Shown piece by piece: positions 1-5,903 of a stretch of DNA of 6,586 nucleotides. A model generated the notes under the pieces. It searched no databases. It had not been told where the DNA came from and worked only from the letters and a program-made list of their open reading frames with translations. Positions within the stretch are counted from its first letter, which is position 1. Each line of letters starts with the position of its first letter. Source of the stretch: Clostridiales bacterium (GTDB lineage Bacteria > Bacillota > Clostridia > Lachnospirales > Lachnospiraceae); the NCBI GenBank assembly GCA_021203115.1, contig JAJQBV010000137.1, positions 2,647 to 9,232 on the forward strand, written 5' to 3'. The position numbers were made by a program, and so were the translations under genes.

Positions 1-211
1 CGTTCACCTGCATCAGGAAAACTCCGGCAACAAAAGCGGCGGAAAGAAAGAGTCTCACCTTAAAGAAACTCCTCGGCGCAGCCTCCGTATCGCTATGCTC
101 CCGTTCCTCGCGCCCGCGCTTTTCCGGCCGCGCATCAAAGCTGTTTCGCGCCTCCTCGACATACTGCTTTCGATCATAATACCGCTGCTGATCCAATATA
201 CAAATCTCCAT
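1..211 (-). CDS. N-terminal fragment of an unrecognised single-pass membrane protein (3' end outside window)
   Basis: Seventy codons are open from ATG at 211-209 to the window edge, and in-frame stops TAG TAA lie four codons upstream. The first 50 residues are highly charged and tyrosine-rich near the start (QQRYYDRKQY, then a KRGREEREH stretch). A hydrophobic segment follows at residues 52-68 (VRLFLSAAFVAGVFLM), which I read as a membrane helix or signal anchor with a cytoplasmic N-terminus. The ATG has no Shine-Dalgarno sequence. An in-frame TTG at 196-194 has GGAG (209-206) nine bases upstream and is at least as likely to be the true start, which would remove five residues. The gene follows the HAD gene by about 58 nt on the same strand with no clear terminator between them. 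I do not recognise the family. Clostridial genomes have many short-anchor proteins of this layout (peptidases, cell-wall hydrolases, division proteins), so no function is assigned. Confidence 0.6.
   Translation of the reverse strand, partial: MEICILDQQRYYDRKQYVEEARNSFDARPEKRGREEREHSDTEAAPRSFFKVRLFLSAAFVAGVFLMQVN
206..209 (-). promoter_or_regulatory. Possible Shine-Dalgarno (GGAG) favouring a TTG start at 196-194
   Basis: GGAG lies nine bases before an in-frame TTG at 196-194, while the ATG that overlaps this site has no ribosome-binding sequence before it. This would make the N-terminus of the left-edge membrane protein LDQQRYYDRK (with L read as initiator Met). The call rests only on spacing and sequence. 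Confidence 0.4.
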
Positions 212-269
212 GCGGAATCGTTACTACATTTTTATGAATCAGACAAACAAATATGACTCCTGTCCGAAA

Positions 270-968
270 TTATATCCCGAGGAAATCAGACAAATGTGAA
301 AACCCGCCTTGCAGATAATTTGAAATATCTTTATCCTCCCGGTTTAACAGGCAGTCCGTGAGAAGAAAGACCTCCATTCCGGTCTCACGGGCGACCATGT
401 CCTCCTCGACATCATTGCCGACCATCAGACACTCTTCGGGCGCGACGCCAAGATGCCGTGCCACCTCCAGATAGTAGGACAGATTCAGCTTGCAGTAACT
501 GATATTCTCGTATGTCGTATACCACTCGAAGTCGTCCGGCTCCAGACCCGCCCAGCGGATGCGGCTCTCTGTGGCGATCGCCGGAAACAGCGGATTCGTG
601 GCAAGCGCCACACGGTATCCGGCCTTTTTCGCCGCAAATACGGTCTCTGCTGCCTGCGGATTATAGTTGCAGAACATTTTCGCCTGCTGAAACTCCACTC
701 GGTAGAACTCTTCAAATATATCATAGTCCTTCAGGGAGTCCTCGCCGTAGATAGAGGTGAAGGCACGCCAGAAAACCTTGTCGTTCGTACAGCTCCCGTC
801 GTTTACAACCATCGCTTTCGTTCCTGCCCAGACAGACTCGATCAGCTTCTTCGGTTCATAACCATGCGGCGCCATTTTCTGTGCCAGAAATTCAAAATAT
901 CCGTTTGTAAATTTATCCTGATCCATGGGAAGCAGCGTCCCGTCCAGATCAAATAAGATCATCTGCAT
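270..968 (-). CDS. HAD-superfamily phosphatase, last gene of the his operon
   Basis: The predicted product is a 232-residue cytoplasmic HAD hydrolase (Mg-dependent aspartyl-phosphate chemistry). Motif I is at the N-terminus, [10 protein letters not shown], with nucleophile D7 and acid/base D9. Motif II is ATNP with T124, motif III is probably K160 (YCKLN), and motif IV is GNDVEED with D186 and D190. Residues of roughly 15-115 are mostly helical and fit a C1 cap, so the substrate is probably a small phosphate ester. The ATG at 968 is chosen because GGGAG sits seven bases upstream and motif I then falls at the usual distance from the N-terminus; the frame stays open further upstream only as hisI shadow. 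The gene overlaps hisI by 20 nt, which indicates co-transcription and translational coupling. HisB in this operon has only the dehydratase domain, so histidinol-phosphate phosphatase is an attractive role, but this is inferred from context. A housekeeping phosphatase, for example a phosphoglycolate- or nucleotide-type enzyme, is the alternative. Confidence 0.88.
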   Translation of the reverse strand: MQMILFDLDGTLLPMDQDKFTNGYFEFLAQKMAPHGYEPKKLIESVWAGTKAMVVNDGSCTNDKVFWRAFTSIYGEDSLKDYDIFEEFYRVEFQQAKMFCNYNPQAAETVFAAKKAGYRVALATNPLFPAIATESRIRWAGLEPDDFEWYTTYENISYCKLNLSYYLEVARHLGVAPEECLMVGNDVEEDMVARETGMEVFLLTDCLLNREDKDISNYLQGGFSHLSDFLGI

Positions 969-1326
969 CTGTTTTCTCCCATGCAAGCTCCGTATAAAAG
1001 CAACTGTGATTTCCGGTATGGCAGGCCGCACCGACCTGAATAACCTTCGCAAGAATCGTATCCCTGTCGCAGTCAATCTTTAATGATTTTACATACTGGA
1101 AATGCCCGGATGTCAGCCCCTTCACCCACAGCTCGTTGCGGCTTCTGCTGTGATAGGCCATTCTTCCGGTCTGCAGCGTGCAGTGATAGGCTTCCTCATC
1201 CATATAAGCCAGCATGAGAACCTCGTCCGTCTCGTAATCCTGCACAACAACCGGTATCATATCATCCGCGTTCCGCTTCAGGGATGTCCAATCCATGGCG
1301 GCTTTGAGTTCTGTTCTGTTTTCCAT
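949..1326 (-). CDS. hisI: Phosphoribosyl-AMP cyclohydrolase (HisI, monofunctional)
   Basis: HisI opens the adenine ring of phosphoribosyl-AMP to give ProFAR, step 3 of histidine synthesis, in the cytosol. The 125-residue protein shows the family core: [11 protein letters not shown] (60-70), TSG (72-74), then DCDRD (85-89) and ACHTG...SCF (101-110). D85, D87 and D89 are the expected Mg ligands; C86, C102 and C109 are the expected zinc ligands, and all are present. Length matches the stand-alone cyclohydrolase. No HisE (phosphoribosyl-ATP pyrophosphatase) domain follows, so step 2 must be encoded elsewhere. The start is two bases after the hisB stop codon (TAG), with only a weak AAAGG upstream, so translation probably depends on coupling to hisB. 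The 3' end overlaps the HAD gene by 20 nt. Confidence 0.96.
   Translation of the reverse strand: MENRTELKAAMDWTSLKRNADDMIPVVVQDYETDEVLMLAYMDEEAYHCTLQTGRMAYHSRSRNELWVKGLTSGHFQYVKSLKIDCDRDTILAKVIQVGAACHTGNHSCFYTELAWEKTDADDLI
976..980 (-). promoter_or_regulatory. Shine-Dalgarno GGGAG fixing the HAD gene start inside hisI
   Basis: GGGAG within the last codons of hisI lies seven bases before ATG at 968-966. It supports that start over the second ATG at 962-960 and over the long upstream in-frame extension that would add residues before the HAD motif I. Confidence 0.65.
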
Positions 1327-1328
1327 AC

Positions 1329-1916
1329 CTACAAACTGCCTTTCGTCGATAATACATCCGTAATGCGCGTGTCAAACGATGACGCCTCATCCAACGCCTT
1401 TCCGAACGCCTTAAACAGCGCCTCGATCATGTGGTGGCTGTTGTATCCGGATAAAATTTTCAGGTGGAGATTCATTCCCGCAGCGTAAGAGACGGCGTAG
1501 AAAAATTCACGCACCATTTCCGTATCCCTATCCCCCACTTTTTCCGTAGGTAAATCGGCGTCCATCACGAAGTAAGGGCGGCCGGACAGGTCGATGGCAG
1601 CCAGTGCGAGCGTCTCATCCATGGGAAGAATCATACTCCCGAAGCGGCGGATCCCCTTCTTGTCCCCGATCGCCTCGCGGATGGCCGTGCCCAGAACAAT
1701 GCCGGTATCCTCGACCGTGTGATGGCAATCCACTTCCAGATCACCTTCCACACGAACCTCCAGATCAAAAAATCCATGCCTTGCAAAACCGGATAGCATA
1801 TGGTCAAAAAAACCGATGCCCGTCGCAATCGTCTGCTTTCCGCTCCCGTCCAGATCGAGCGTCAGGTCGATGTCTGTCTCATTCGTCTTTCTCTTTACGT
1901 TTGCAATTCTGTCCAT
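1329..1916 (-). CDS. hisB: Imidazoleglycerol-phosphate dehydratase (HisB, dehydratase domain only)
   Basis: HisB removes water from imidazole-glycerol phosphate to give imidazole-acetol phosphate. The 195-residue length is that of the single-domain enzyme. Key motifs are GIGFFDHML (33-41, H39), [10 protein letters not shown] (63-72, H65, H66, E69), [11 protein letters not shown] (91-101) and [17 protein letters not shown] (159-175, H161, H162, E165), which supply the two-manganese site. No N-terminal HAD histidinol-phosphatase domain is present, unlike the bifunctional enterobacterial HisB. The ATG at 1916 is chosen because the conserved protein begins with [16 protein letters not shown] and AAAGGAG lies 11 bases upstream; the frame open back to 2006 runs into hisD. 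The gap to hisD is 37 nt and very purine-rich. The hisI start follows two bases after the stop. Confidence 0.96.
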   Translation of the reverse strand: MDRIANVKRKTNETDIDLTLDLDGSGKQTIATGIGFFDHMLSGFARHGFFDLEVRVEGDLEVDCHHTVEDTGIVLGTAIREAIGDKKGIRRFGSMILPMDETLALAAIDLSGRPYFVMDADLPTEKVGDRDTEMVREFFYAVSYAAGMNLHLKILSGYNSHHMIEALFKAFGKALDEASSFDTRITDVLSTKGSL

Positions 1917-1953
1917 ACCCGCAGTCGCTCCTTTTCTTTTTCTGTCCTTCCTG

Positions 1954-3264
1954 TTACCGTCCGTCACATTCCTCATCCTCAAAGCGCACCAGCACGGAAT
2001 TCGCATGTGCGGTCAGCTTCTCGCACTGCGCGAACTGCGCGATATCTTTGTATACACCCTGAAGCGCCTCCCGCGAATAGGAAATAATGCTGGATTTTTT
2101 GATGAAATCATCCACCGAAAGCGGCGAGAAAAACCGCGCCGTCCCGTTGGTCGGCAGAACATGGTTCGGTCCCGCAAAATAATCACCCAGCGGCTCACTG
2201 GAATACTCCCCGATGAAAATGGCTCCGGCATTTTTGACTTTGGTCATCACCTCAAACGCATTGGCCGTGACAATTTCCAGATGCTCCGACGCGATCTCGT
2301 TGACCGTTTCAATCGCCGTGTCCAGATCCGGCGCAATCAGAATATATCCATAATTTTCCAAAGACTTCTCAATGATTGCCTTTCGGGACAACTTCGCAAG
2401 AAAACTGTCAACCTCCCCGGAAACCTGCTTCGCAAGCGTCTCGCTCGTCGTGATCAGAATTGCGGACGCCAGCTCATCATGCTCCGCCTGCGACAGAAGA
2501 TCCGCCGCCACGTAGCGCGGGTTTGCCGTTTCATCCGCGAGCACCAGAATCTCGCTGGGTCCGGCGATGGAATCGATACTCACATAACCGAAGACTGCCT
2601 TCTTCGCCAGTGCCACATAGATATTGCCGGGTCCTACGATCTTATCCACCTTCGGAATACTCTCTGTCCCGAAGGCCATGGCCGCGATTGCCTGCGCGCC
2701 GCCCACCTTGAACACACGGTCGACACCGGCTTCCCGCGCCGCCACCAGTGTCGCGGGATTCACTTTGCCGTCCCGCCCGCAGGGCGTCGTCATGATGATC
2801 TCCTCCACACCGGCCACACGGGCAGGAATAATGTTCATCAGCACGGACGACGGATAAACCGCCTTGCCGCCCGGAACATAGACGCCGGCCTTCGCGATCG
2901 GAGTCACCTTCTGCCCGAGCATCGTCCCCGGAATCGTGCTGTCAAACCAACTGTATTGGCGCTGTTTTTCATGATAAGTCCGGATGTTTTCCTTCGCCTT
3001 CCGTATCACATCAAGGAGCGCCGGATCAACCGCGGCGTATGCCTCGTCCATCTCCGCCTGCGTCACCTCCACCGTCTCCGCAGTCAGCTTTGCGCCGTCG
3101 AAGCGCTCCGTGTAATCAAACACCGCCTCATCCTGCCGCTCTCTCACATCCGCGATAATCGCGTTTACACTTGCCTCATATTCTGAATAATTATTCGGGC
3201 TGCGCTTTAACAGATCCGCTAAAAGGTTGCTGATCGTATCGCGCGTCAGTTGTAAAGTACGCAT
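1954..3264 (-). CDS. hisD: Histidinol dehydrogenase
   Basis: HisD oxidises L-histidinol to L-histidine in two NAD-dependent steps through histidinal, ending the pathway. The 436 residues match the usual family length. The signature region is IAGPSEILVLADETANP (233-249), followed by DLLSQAEHD (255-263). By alignment to the E. coli enzyme, zinc ligands are Q259, H262, D361 and H420, and the catalytic pair E327/H328 is in SEHLEI. The GDYFAGPNHVLPTNGTAR stretch (360-377) is also typical. ATG at 3264 is preceded by GGAGGG at ten bases' spacing. The C-terminal tail after HANSVLVRF is short and acidic (EDEECDGR). It lies 51 nt after hisG and 37 nt before hisB, all on the same strand, with no terminator seen, so it is an internal operon gene. 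Confidence 0.98.
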   Translation of the reverse strand: MRTLQLTRDTISNLLADLLKRSPNNYSEYEASVNAIIADVRERQDEAVFDYTERFDGAKLTAETVEVTQAEMDEAYAAVDPALLDVIRKAKENIRTYHEKQRQYSWFDSTIPGTMLGQKVTPIAKAGVYVPGGKAVYPSSVLMNIIPARVAGVEEIIMTTPCGRDGKVNPATLVAAREAGVDRVFKVGGAQAIAAMAFGTESIPKVDKIVGPGNIYVALAKKAVFGYVSIDSIAGPSEILVLADETANPRYVAADLLSQAEHDELASAILITTSETLAKQVSGEVDSFLAKLSRKAIIEKSLENYGYILIAPDLDTAIETVNEIASEHLEIVTANAFEVMTKVKNAGAIFIGEYSSEPLGDYFAGPNHVLPTNGTARFFSPLSVDDFIKKSSIISYSREALQGVYKDIAQFAQCEKLTAHANSVLVRFEDEECDGR

Positions 3265-3274
3265 GATCTTTGAT

Positions 3275-3280
3275 CCCTCC
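3275..3280 (-). promoter_or_regulatory. Shine-Dalgarno GGAGGG for hisD
   Basis: GGAGGG in the 51-nt hisG-hisD gap, ten bases before the hisD ATG. It is one of the strongest ribosome-binding sites in the block, allowing hisD to be translated independently of hisG. Confidence 0.7.
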
Positions 3281-3315
3281 GTATAAATGATTCCTGTTTA
3301 CAGCTGTATCTGTCT

Positions 3316-3972
3316 TTACACCGGGCCGTGATCTTTCGAGATCAGGCCGCGCAGATTTGTAATCAGCCGCTGGATGCGCTCCTGCTCCAGCTTCATGCTC
3401 ACCGGATTGACCACCATCCGCGCCGTAAGGGGGCAGACCTCCTCCAGCACGACCAGCCCGTTTTCCTTTAAGGTAGAACCGGTCTCCACGATATCCACGA
3501 TCACATCCGCCAGACCCACAATGGCTCCCAGCTCCACCGAGCCGTTTAGCTTGATGATCTCCACGGTCTGATGCTTTTTGTTATAAAAATAGTCCTTTGC
3601 GATCCGCGGATATTTTGTCGCCACCCGAATCTGCTCGTGGTGCCGCAGCAGCTCCCGCGATGACTCCGGCCCGCAGACACACATCCGGCAGGCGCCGAAT
3701 CCGAGGTCGAGAACCTCATAGATATTCCGCCCCTCTTCCAGAATCGTATCCCGGCCGACGATACCGATATCCGCCGCTCCGTACTCCACATAGGTCGGGA
3801 CATCCGGTCCTTTCGCCAGAAAGAAGCGAAGCTTCAGCTCCTCATTGACAAAGATCAGCCTGCGGGTATCCTTGTCCTTCATTTCCTCACAGGTGATGCC
3901 GATCTCCTCAAACATTTTCAGGGATGTTTTCGCGAGACGGCCTTTTCCCAATGCAAACGTCAAATAACGCAT
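3316..3972 (-). CDS. hisG: ATP phosphoribosyltransferase catalytic subunit, short form (HisG-S)
   Basis: HisG joins ATP and PRPP to make phosphoribosyl-ATP, the committed first step of histidine synthesis. The 218-residue length and sequence match the short form, which lacks the C-terminal histidine-sensing domain and depends on HisZ for activity and feedback inhibition. Visible motifs are the N-terminal YLTFALGKGRLAK (3-15), the GAADIGIVGRD segment (65-75), and the PRPP-binding signature DIVETGSTLKENGL (160-173). ATG at 3972 is chosen because the family begins MRYLTFALGKGRL; upstream in-frame codons continue into the hisZ end and are not conserved-looking. No strong Shine-Dalgarno is present: AAAGGA is 16 bases away and AGAAG five bases away, so coupling to hisZ (35 nt upstream) may matter. 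This gap is strikingly purine-rich. Confidence 0.97.
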   Translation of the reverse strand: MRYLTFALGKGRLAKTSLKMFEEIGITCEEMKDKDTRRLIFVNEELKLRFFLAKGPDVPTYVEYGAADIGIVGRDTILEEGRNIYEVLDLGFGACRMCVCGPESSRELLRHHEQIRVATKYPRIAKDYFYNKKHQTVEIIKLNGSVELGAIVGLADVIVDIVETGSTLKENGLVVLEEVCPLTARMVVNPVSMKLEQERIQRLITNLRGLISKDHGPV

Positions 3973-4007
3973 ATTATCTTCTGATTTATCCTTTCTCTTT
4001 TCTGTTG

Positions 4008-5195
4008 TTACAGATAAAACACAATATCCTGCACATGAAACTGCTCCGCATACCGGCGATAAGTTTCCTCCGTGTTTGTCTCCGTGACGGGCATCATCTC
4101 CACATTTTCCCCCTCCCGCCGGAGCACGATCGCATCGCGTATCGCGTCCGTATGGCGTTCCGGCGTATAGACAAACCACTTGGCCCGGTTTTCCAGCGGG
4201 ATCCGGATATTCTGGCGCTGCAGAGCATTCATCAGCTTCTCGATCGTGACCGCAAAGCCGATGGCCGGCGCGTCCTTTCCGAAATGGCGGAGGAGATGAT
4301 CGTAGCGTCCGCCCCGCACAACGGCCTCCCCGCTTCCGAAGGTGTATCCGGAAAAGATAATTCCGGTGTAATAGTGCAGACCGGACACCATCGCCATCTC
4401 ATAAAAGACATATTGCTCCACCTTATAAATGCGCAGCAGGTCTTCCAGCTGTTCCAGCCTTTGAAGCGCACCGTCGATTTTCGGATAATCCTTCGCCCTC
4501 GTTCTGGCCTCCTGCAGCTTCACCTTCGTCAGCATCACATCCTTTAAAAGCCCGAACAGCCATGTGAGATTCTCATTTAATCCCGCATGGGCAATGATAT
4601 CCTCCACGCCGTAAAAGTTCCGGTTCAGAAGCAGATCGCGAATCTGATTCTCCGTCTCCTCACCGAGACTGGCCGCCTCAAAGAGACCGTTCAGAAAATC
4701 CACATGACCGACACTGACCTGAAACTCCTTCAGCCCCGCGCCGAGCAACAGCTGTACTGTCAGGGCAATCATCTCGGCGTCCGCCTCCACGGAGGCATCC
4801 CCGATATACTCCGCGCCGGACTGCGTGCTTTCCTTCAAAAGTCCCTGATAGCTGCTGTTATTGATAAACGTATTCCCGGTATAACAAAAACGGATCGGCA
4901 GTTCATCCTCCATGTAATATTTGGAAACACAGCGGGCAATCGAGGGCGTGATATCCGGCCTCAAAACGAGCGTGTTTCCCTCCCGGTCAAAAAACTTATA
5001 CAGATCCTTCGACGGCGTTGTGCCGATTTCCTTGCCGAAAATATCAAAAAACTCAAAGGTCGGCGTCTGAATCAGATGATAACCGAATGATTTTAAAATC
5101 GTGTTGATCTTTTTTTCCAGAATGGATTTTCTCTCGCATTCGTCACTGTAAATGTCACGCACACCCTCCGGCGTGTGTAATAACTGATTTCCCAT
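4008..5195 (-). CDS. hisZ: ATP phosphoribosyltransferase regulatory subunit (HisZ)
   Basis: HisZ is a histidyl-tRNA synthetase paralogue that assembles with short HisG and binds histidine for feedback control; it does not charge tRNA. The 395 residues begin LHTPEGVRDIYSDE, like HisRS. They show LRPDITPSIAR (78-88), a degenerate motif 2 (FCYTGNTF then KESTQSGAEYIG, 103-132), a histidine-binding motif SGLHYYTG (271-278), and motif 3 VVRGGRYDHLLRHFG (292-306). The motif 2 and YYTG variants, together with hisG directly downstream, favour HisZ over a true HisRS. A roughly 60-residue C-terminal alpha/beta tail (about 337-395) looks like a reduced anticodon-binding domain. ATG at 5195 has AGGAGG four bases upstream. 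It is the first gene of the his operon, preceded by a strong promoter and a structured short leader. The stop codon is 35 nt before hisG. Confidence 0.95.
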   Translation of the reverse strand: MGNQLLHTPEGVRDIYSDECERKSILEKKINTILKSFGYHLIQTPTFEFFDIFGKEIGTTPSKDLYKFFDREGNTLVLRPDITPSIARCVSKYYMEDELPIRFCYTGNTFINNSSYQGLLKESTQSGAEYIGDASVEADAEMIALTVQLLLGAGLKEFQVSVGHVDFLNGLFEAASLGEETENQIRDLLLNRNFYGVEDIIAHAGLNENLTWLFGLLKDVMLTKVKLQEARTRAKDYPKIDGALQRLEQLEDLLRIYKVEQYVFYEMAMVSGLHYYTGIIFSGYTFGSGEAVVRGGRYDHLLRHFGKDAPAIGFAVTIEKLMNALQRQNIRIPLENRAKWFVYTPERHTDAIRDAIVLRREGENVEMMPVTETNTEETYRRYAEQFHVQDIVFYL

Positions 5196-5199
5196 AAAA

Positions 5200-5205
5200 C
5201 CTCCT
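5200..5205 (-). promoter_or_regulatory. Shine-Dalgarno AGGAGG for hisZ, adjacent to a leader stem
   Basis: A perfect AGGAGG lies four bases before the hisZ ATG, a rather short spacing. The five bases immediately 5' of it (CAGAC, 5210-5206) can be the 3' arm of a leader hairpin, so access to this site could be influenced by RNA folding. Confidence 0.75.
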
Positions 5206-5244
5206 GTCTGTCGGCTGATCCTGCCACCCAGACACTTTAGTCTG
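5206..5244 (-). promoter_or_regulatory. Leader RNA with two mutually exclusive stems upstream of hisZ
   Basis: In transcript order the leader has CAGAC (5244-5240), GTCTG (5233-5229) and CAGAC (5210-5206). The central GTCTG can pair perfectly with the first copy, giving a six-base loop. It can also pair with the second copy, enclosing a further stem UGGC/GCCG (5226-5223 with 5215-5212, one G-U pair) and a seven-base loop. The second structure ends directly at the hisZ AGGAGG. This layout resembles an anti-sequestering/sequestering pair. Five-base stems can arise by chance, there is no terminator U-run, and the length is too short for a standard T-box, so the functional reading is tentative. 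Confidence 0.35.
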
Positions 5245-5250
5245 CTAATA

Positions 5251-5266
5251 TGCTACTATGATAGCA
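5251..5266 (-). promoter_or_regulatory. Palindrome just downstream of the his promoter, candidate operator
   Basis: TGCTATCATAGTAGCA has perfect five-base arms (TGCTA/TAGCA) around six bases. It begins about eight bases after the predicted transcription start. A repressor bound here would block the promoter's early transcription. TrpR-family regulators (YerC/HisR) have been proposed to control his genes in Bacillota, and this would be the place for such an operator, but I cannot confirm that the motif matches. It could equally act as a short 5' RNA hairpin. Confidence 0.45.
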
Positions 5267-5280
5267 CGTGAAACATCGCT

Positions 5281-5309
5281 ATTATAATGTGGGCGAGACA
5301 GAAAGTCAA
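5281..5309 (-). promoter_or_regulatory. Sigma-A promoter of the his operon
   Basis: TTGACT (-35, 5309-5304), a 17-base spacer and a perfect TATAAT (-10, 5286-5281) point towards hisZ. The start of transcription should be near 5276-5274, giving a leader of about 80 nt. A TGGGC/GCCCA inverted repeat (5319-5315 and 5294-5290) brackets the -35 element. There is no clear terminator after recU, so some read-through from upstream genes is possible, but this promoter should be the main one for hisZGDBI and the HAD gene. Confidence 0.88.
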
Positions 5310-5361
5310 GCCCTGCCCAACTCATTTTTTCGATTTTCCGGAAACTACGCACATGTTTGCG

Positions 5362-5901
5362 CTATGCCTCCCCGCGCTGCTCCAGATCTCTCTGAAGCGG
5401 TTCCAGATAAGGGACCATGAGGCCGCCGTGCATCTGAAAGAAAAATCCTTCATCCAGCTCTTCCCGACGAATACTCTTTCGCCCGCCGGAAACGCTGCGG
5501 TCCCAGAAGTGCTGCAGCTCCTCATAGCGAAGATAATAAAACTCGTCCCGATGTGAGAAAAACAGAATCAGAAAAGCGACGCCGCGCTGCTGTTCAAAAT
5601 CACGCATGAAGCGCACCTGATGCTCATGGACATTCTGCAGCGGGAATGTATCTGTCTGACATTCCTTTGCGTCGAAACAGACCGGTATTCCCTGCACGGC
5701 ACCGATGTAGTCCACGGTACTCTTCTGGTCAAAATATGCCAGCGTGATGTGACGGCTCTCCTTATCGATCTGAATGGGCGTGATCGGCGTCGGAATCTTC
5801 TGAATCAGAGCCAGCCCGCTCTCCAGATACTTTTCATTGGTTCGGTTGATAAACTCCTCCAGCGTGGATCCCCGAAGCCCCCTCGAATTCCATGTCGCCA
5901 T
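5362..5901 (-). CDS. recU: Holliday junction resolvase RecU
   Basis: RecU cuts four-way DNA junctions in recombinational repair and chromosome segregation and modulates RecA in Bacillota. The 179-residue protein has the clostridial start MATWNSRGLRGSTLEEFINRTN (without the roughly 30-residue disordered arm of Bacillus RecU). The nuclease core follows: IQKIPTPI (33-40), STVDYIG (61-67), FDAKE (76-80), FPLQNVHEHQ (86-95) and FWDRSVSGGRKSIR (132-145). Expected metal and catalytic residues are D64, D77 and K79; D77 stands where Bacillus RecU has Glu. The ATG follows the upstream phosphatase stop by two bases, with GGGGG about 11 bases upstream, which suggests coupled translation. In many Bacillota recU sits with a penicillin-binding protein gene, but here it is beside a histidine phosphatase and the his operon. 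Confidence 0.95.
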   Translation of the reverse strand: MATWNSRGLRGSTLEEFINRTNEKYLESGLALIQKIPTPITPIQIDKESRHITLAYFDQKSTVDYIGAVQGIPVCFDAKECQTDTFPLQNVHEHQVRFMRDFEQQRGVAFLILFFSHRDEFYYLRYEELQHFWDRSVSGGRKSIRREELDEGFFFQMHGGLMVPYLEPLQRDLEQRGEA

Positions 5902-5903
5902 CG

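Noticed and set aside
212..269. Terminator or promoter between the HAD gene and the left-edge gene
   Set aside because: Only four-base GACA/TGTC arms and poorly spaced promoter-like hexamers are visible; neither is convincing.
969..1076. N-terminal extension of the HAD protein inside hisI
   Set aside because: The extra 36 residues are arginine-rich shadow sequence of hisI, the HAD motif I normally lies at the extreme N-terminus, and GGGAG is correctly placed for the ATG at 968.
1816..3186. 456-codon open frame on the plus strand opposite hisD
   Set aside because: It is the antisense of a certain hisD and part of hisB. Its predicted protein is rich in Arg, His and Leu with no recognisable motif, as expected from a shadow of a codon-biased gene, and no ribosome-binding site or promoter was evident.
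3973..4179. N-terminal extension of HisG into hisZ
   Set aside because: The family starts at MRYLTFALGKGRL; the upstream residues overlap the conserved hisZ end in another frame and are Cys/Gly-rich without family resemblance.
3924..4547. 207-codon plus-strand frame opposite hisZ and the start of hisG
   Set aside because: It lies wholly opposite conserved his coding sequence, has no family motif, and shares the composition of other antisense shadows.
4008..5195. True histidyl-tRNA synthetase (hisS) instead of hisZ
   Set aside because: Motif 2 and the YYTG region deviate from HisRS, the C-terminal domain is reduced, and a short HisG, which requires HisZ, lies directly downstream.
5196..5280. 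Histidine T-box riboswitch
   Set aside because: The leader contains CUGGGUGGCAG, which recalls part of the T-box sequence, but from the predicted start only about 80 nt are available. That is too short for a specifier stem plus antiterminator, and there is no terminator hairpin with a U-run.
5310..5361. Terminator after recU
   Set aside because: TTTCCGGAAA is palindromic and short A-runs follow on the minus strand, but no hairpin followed by a T-run is present in the direction of transcription.
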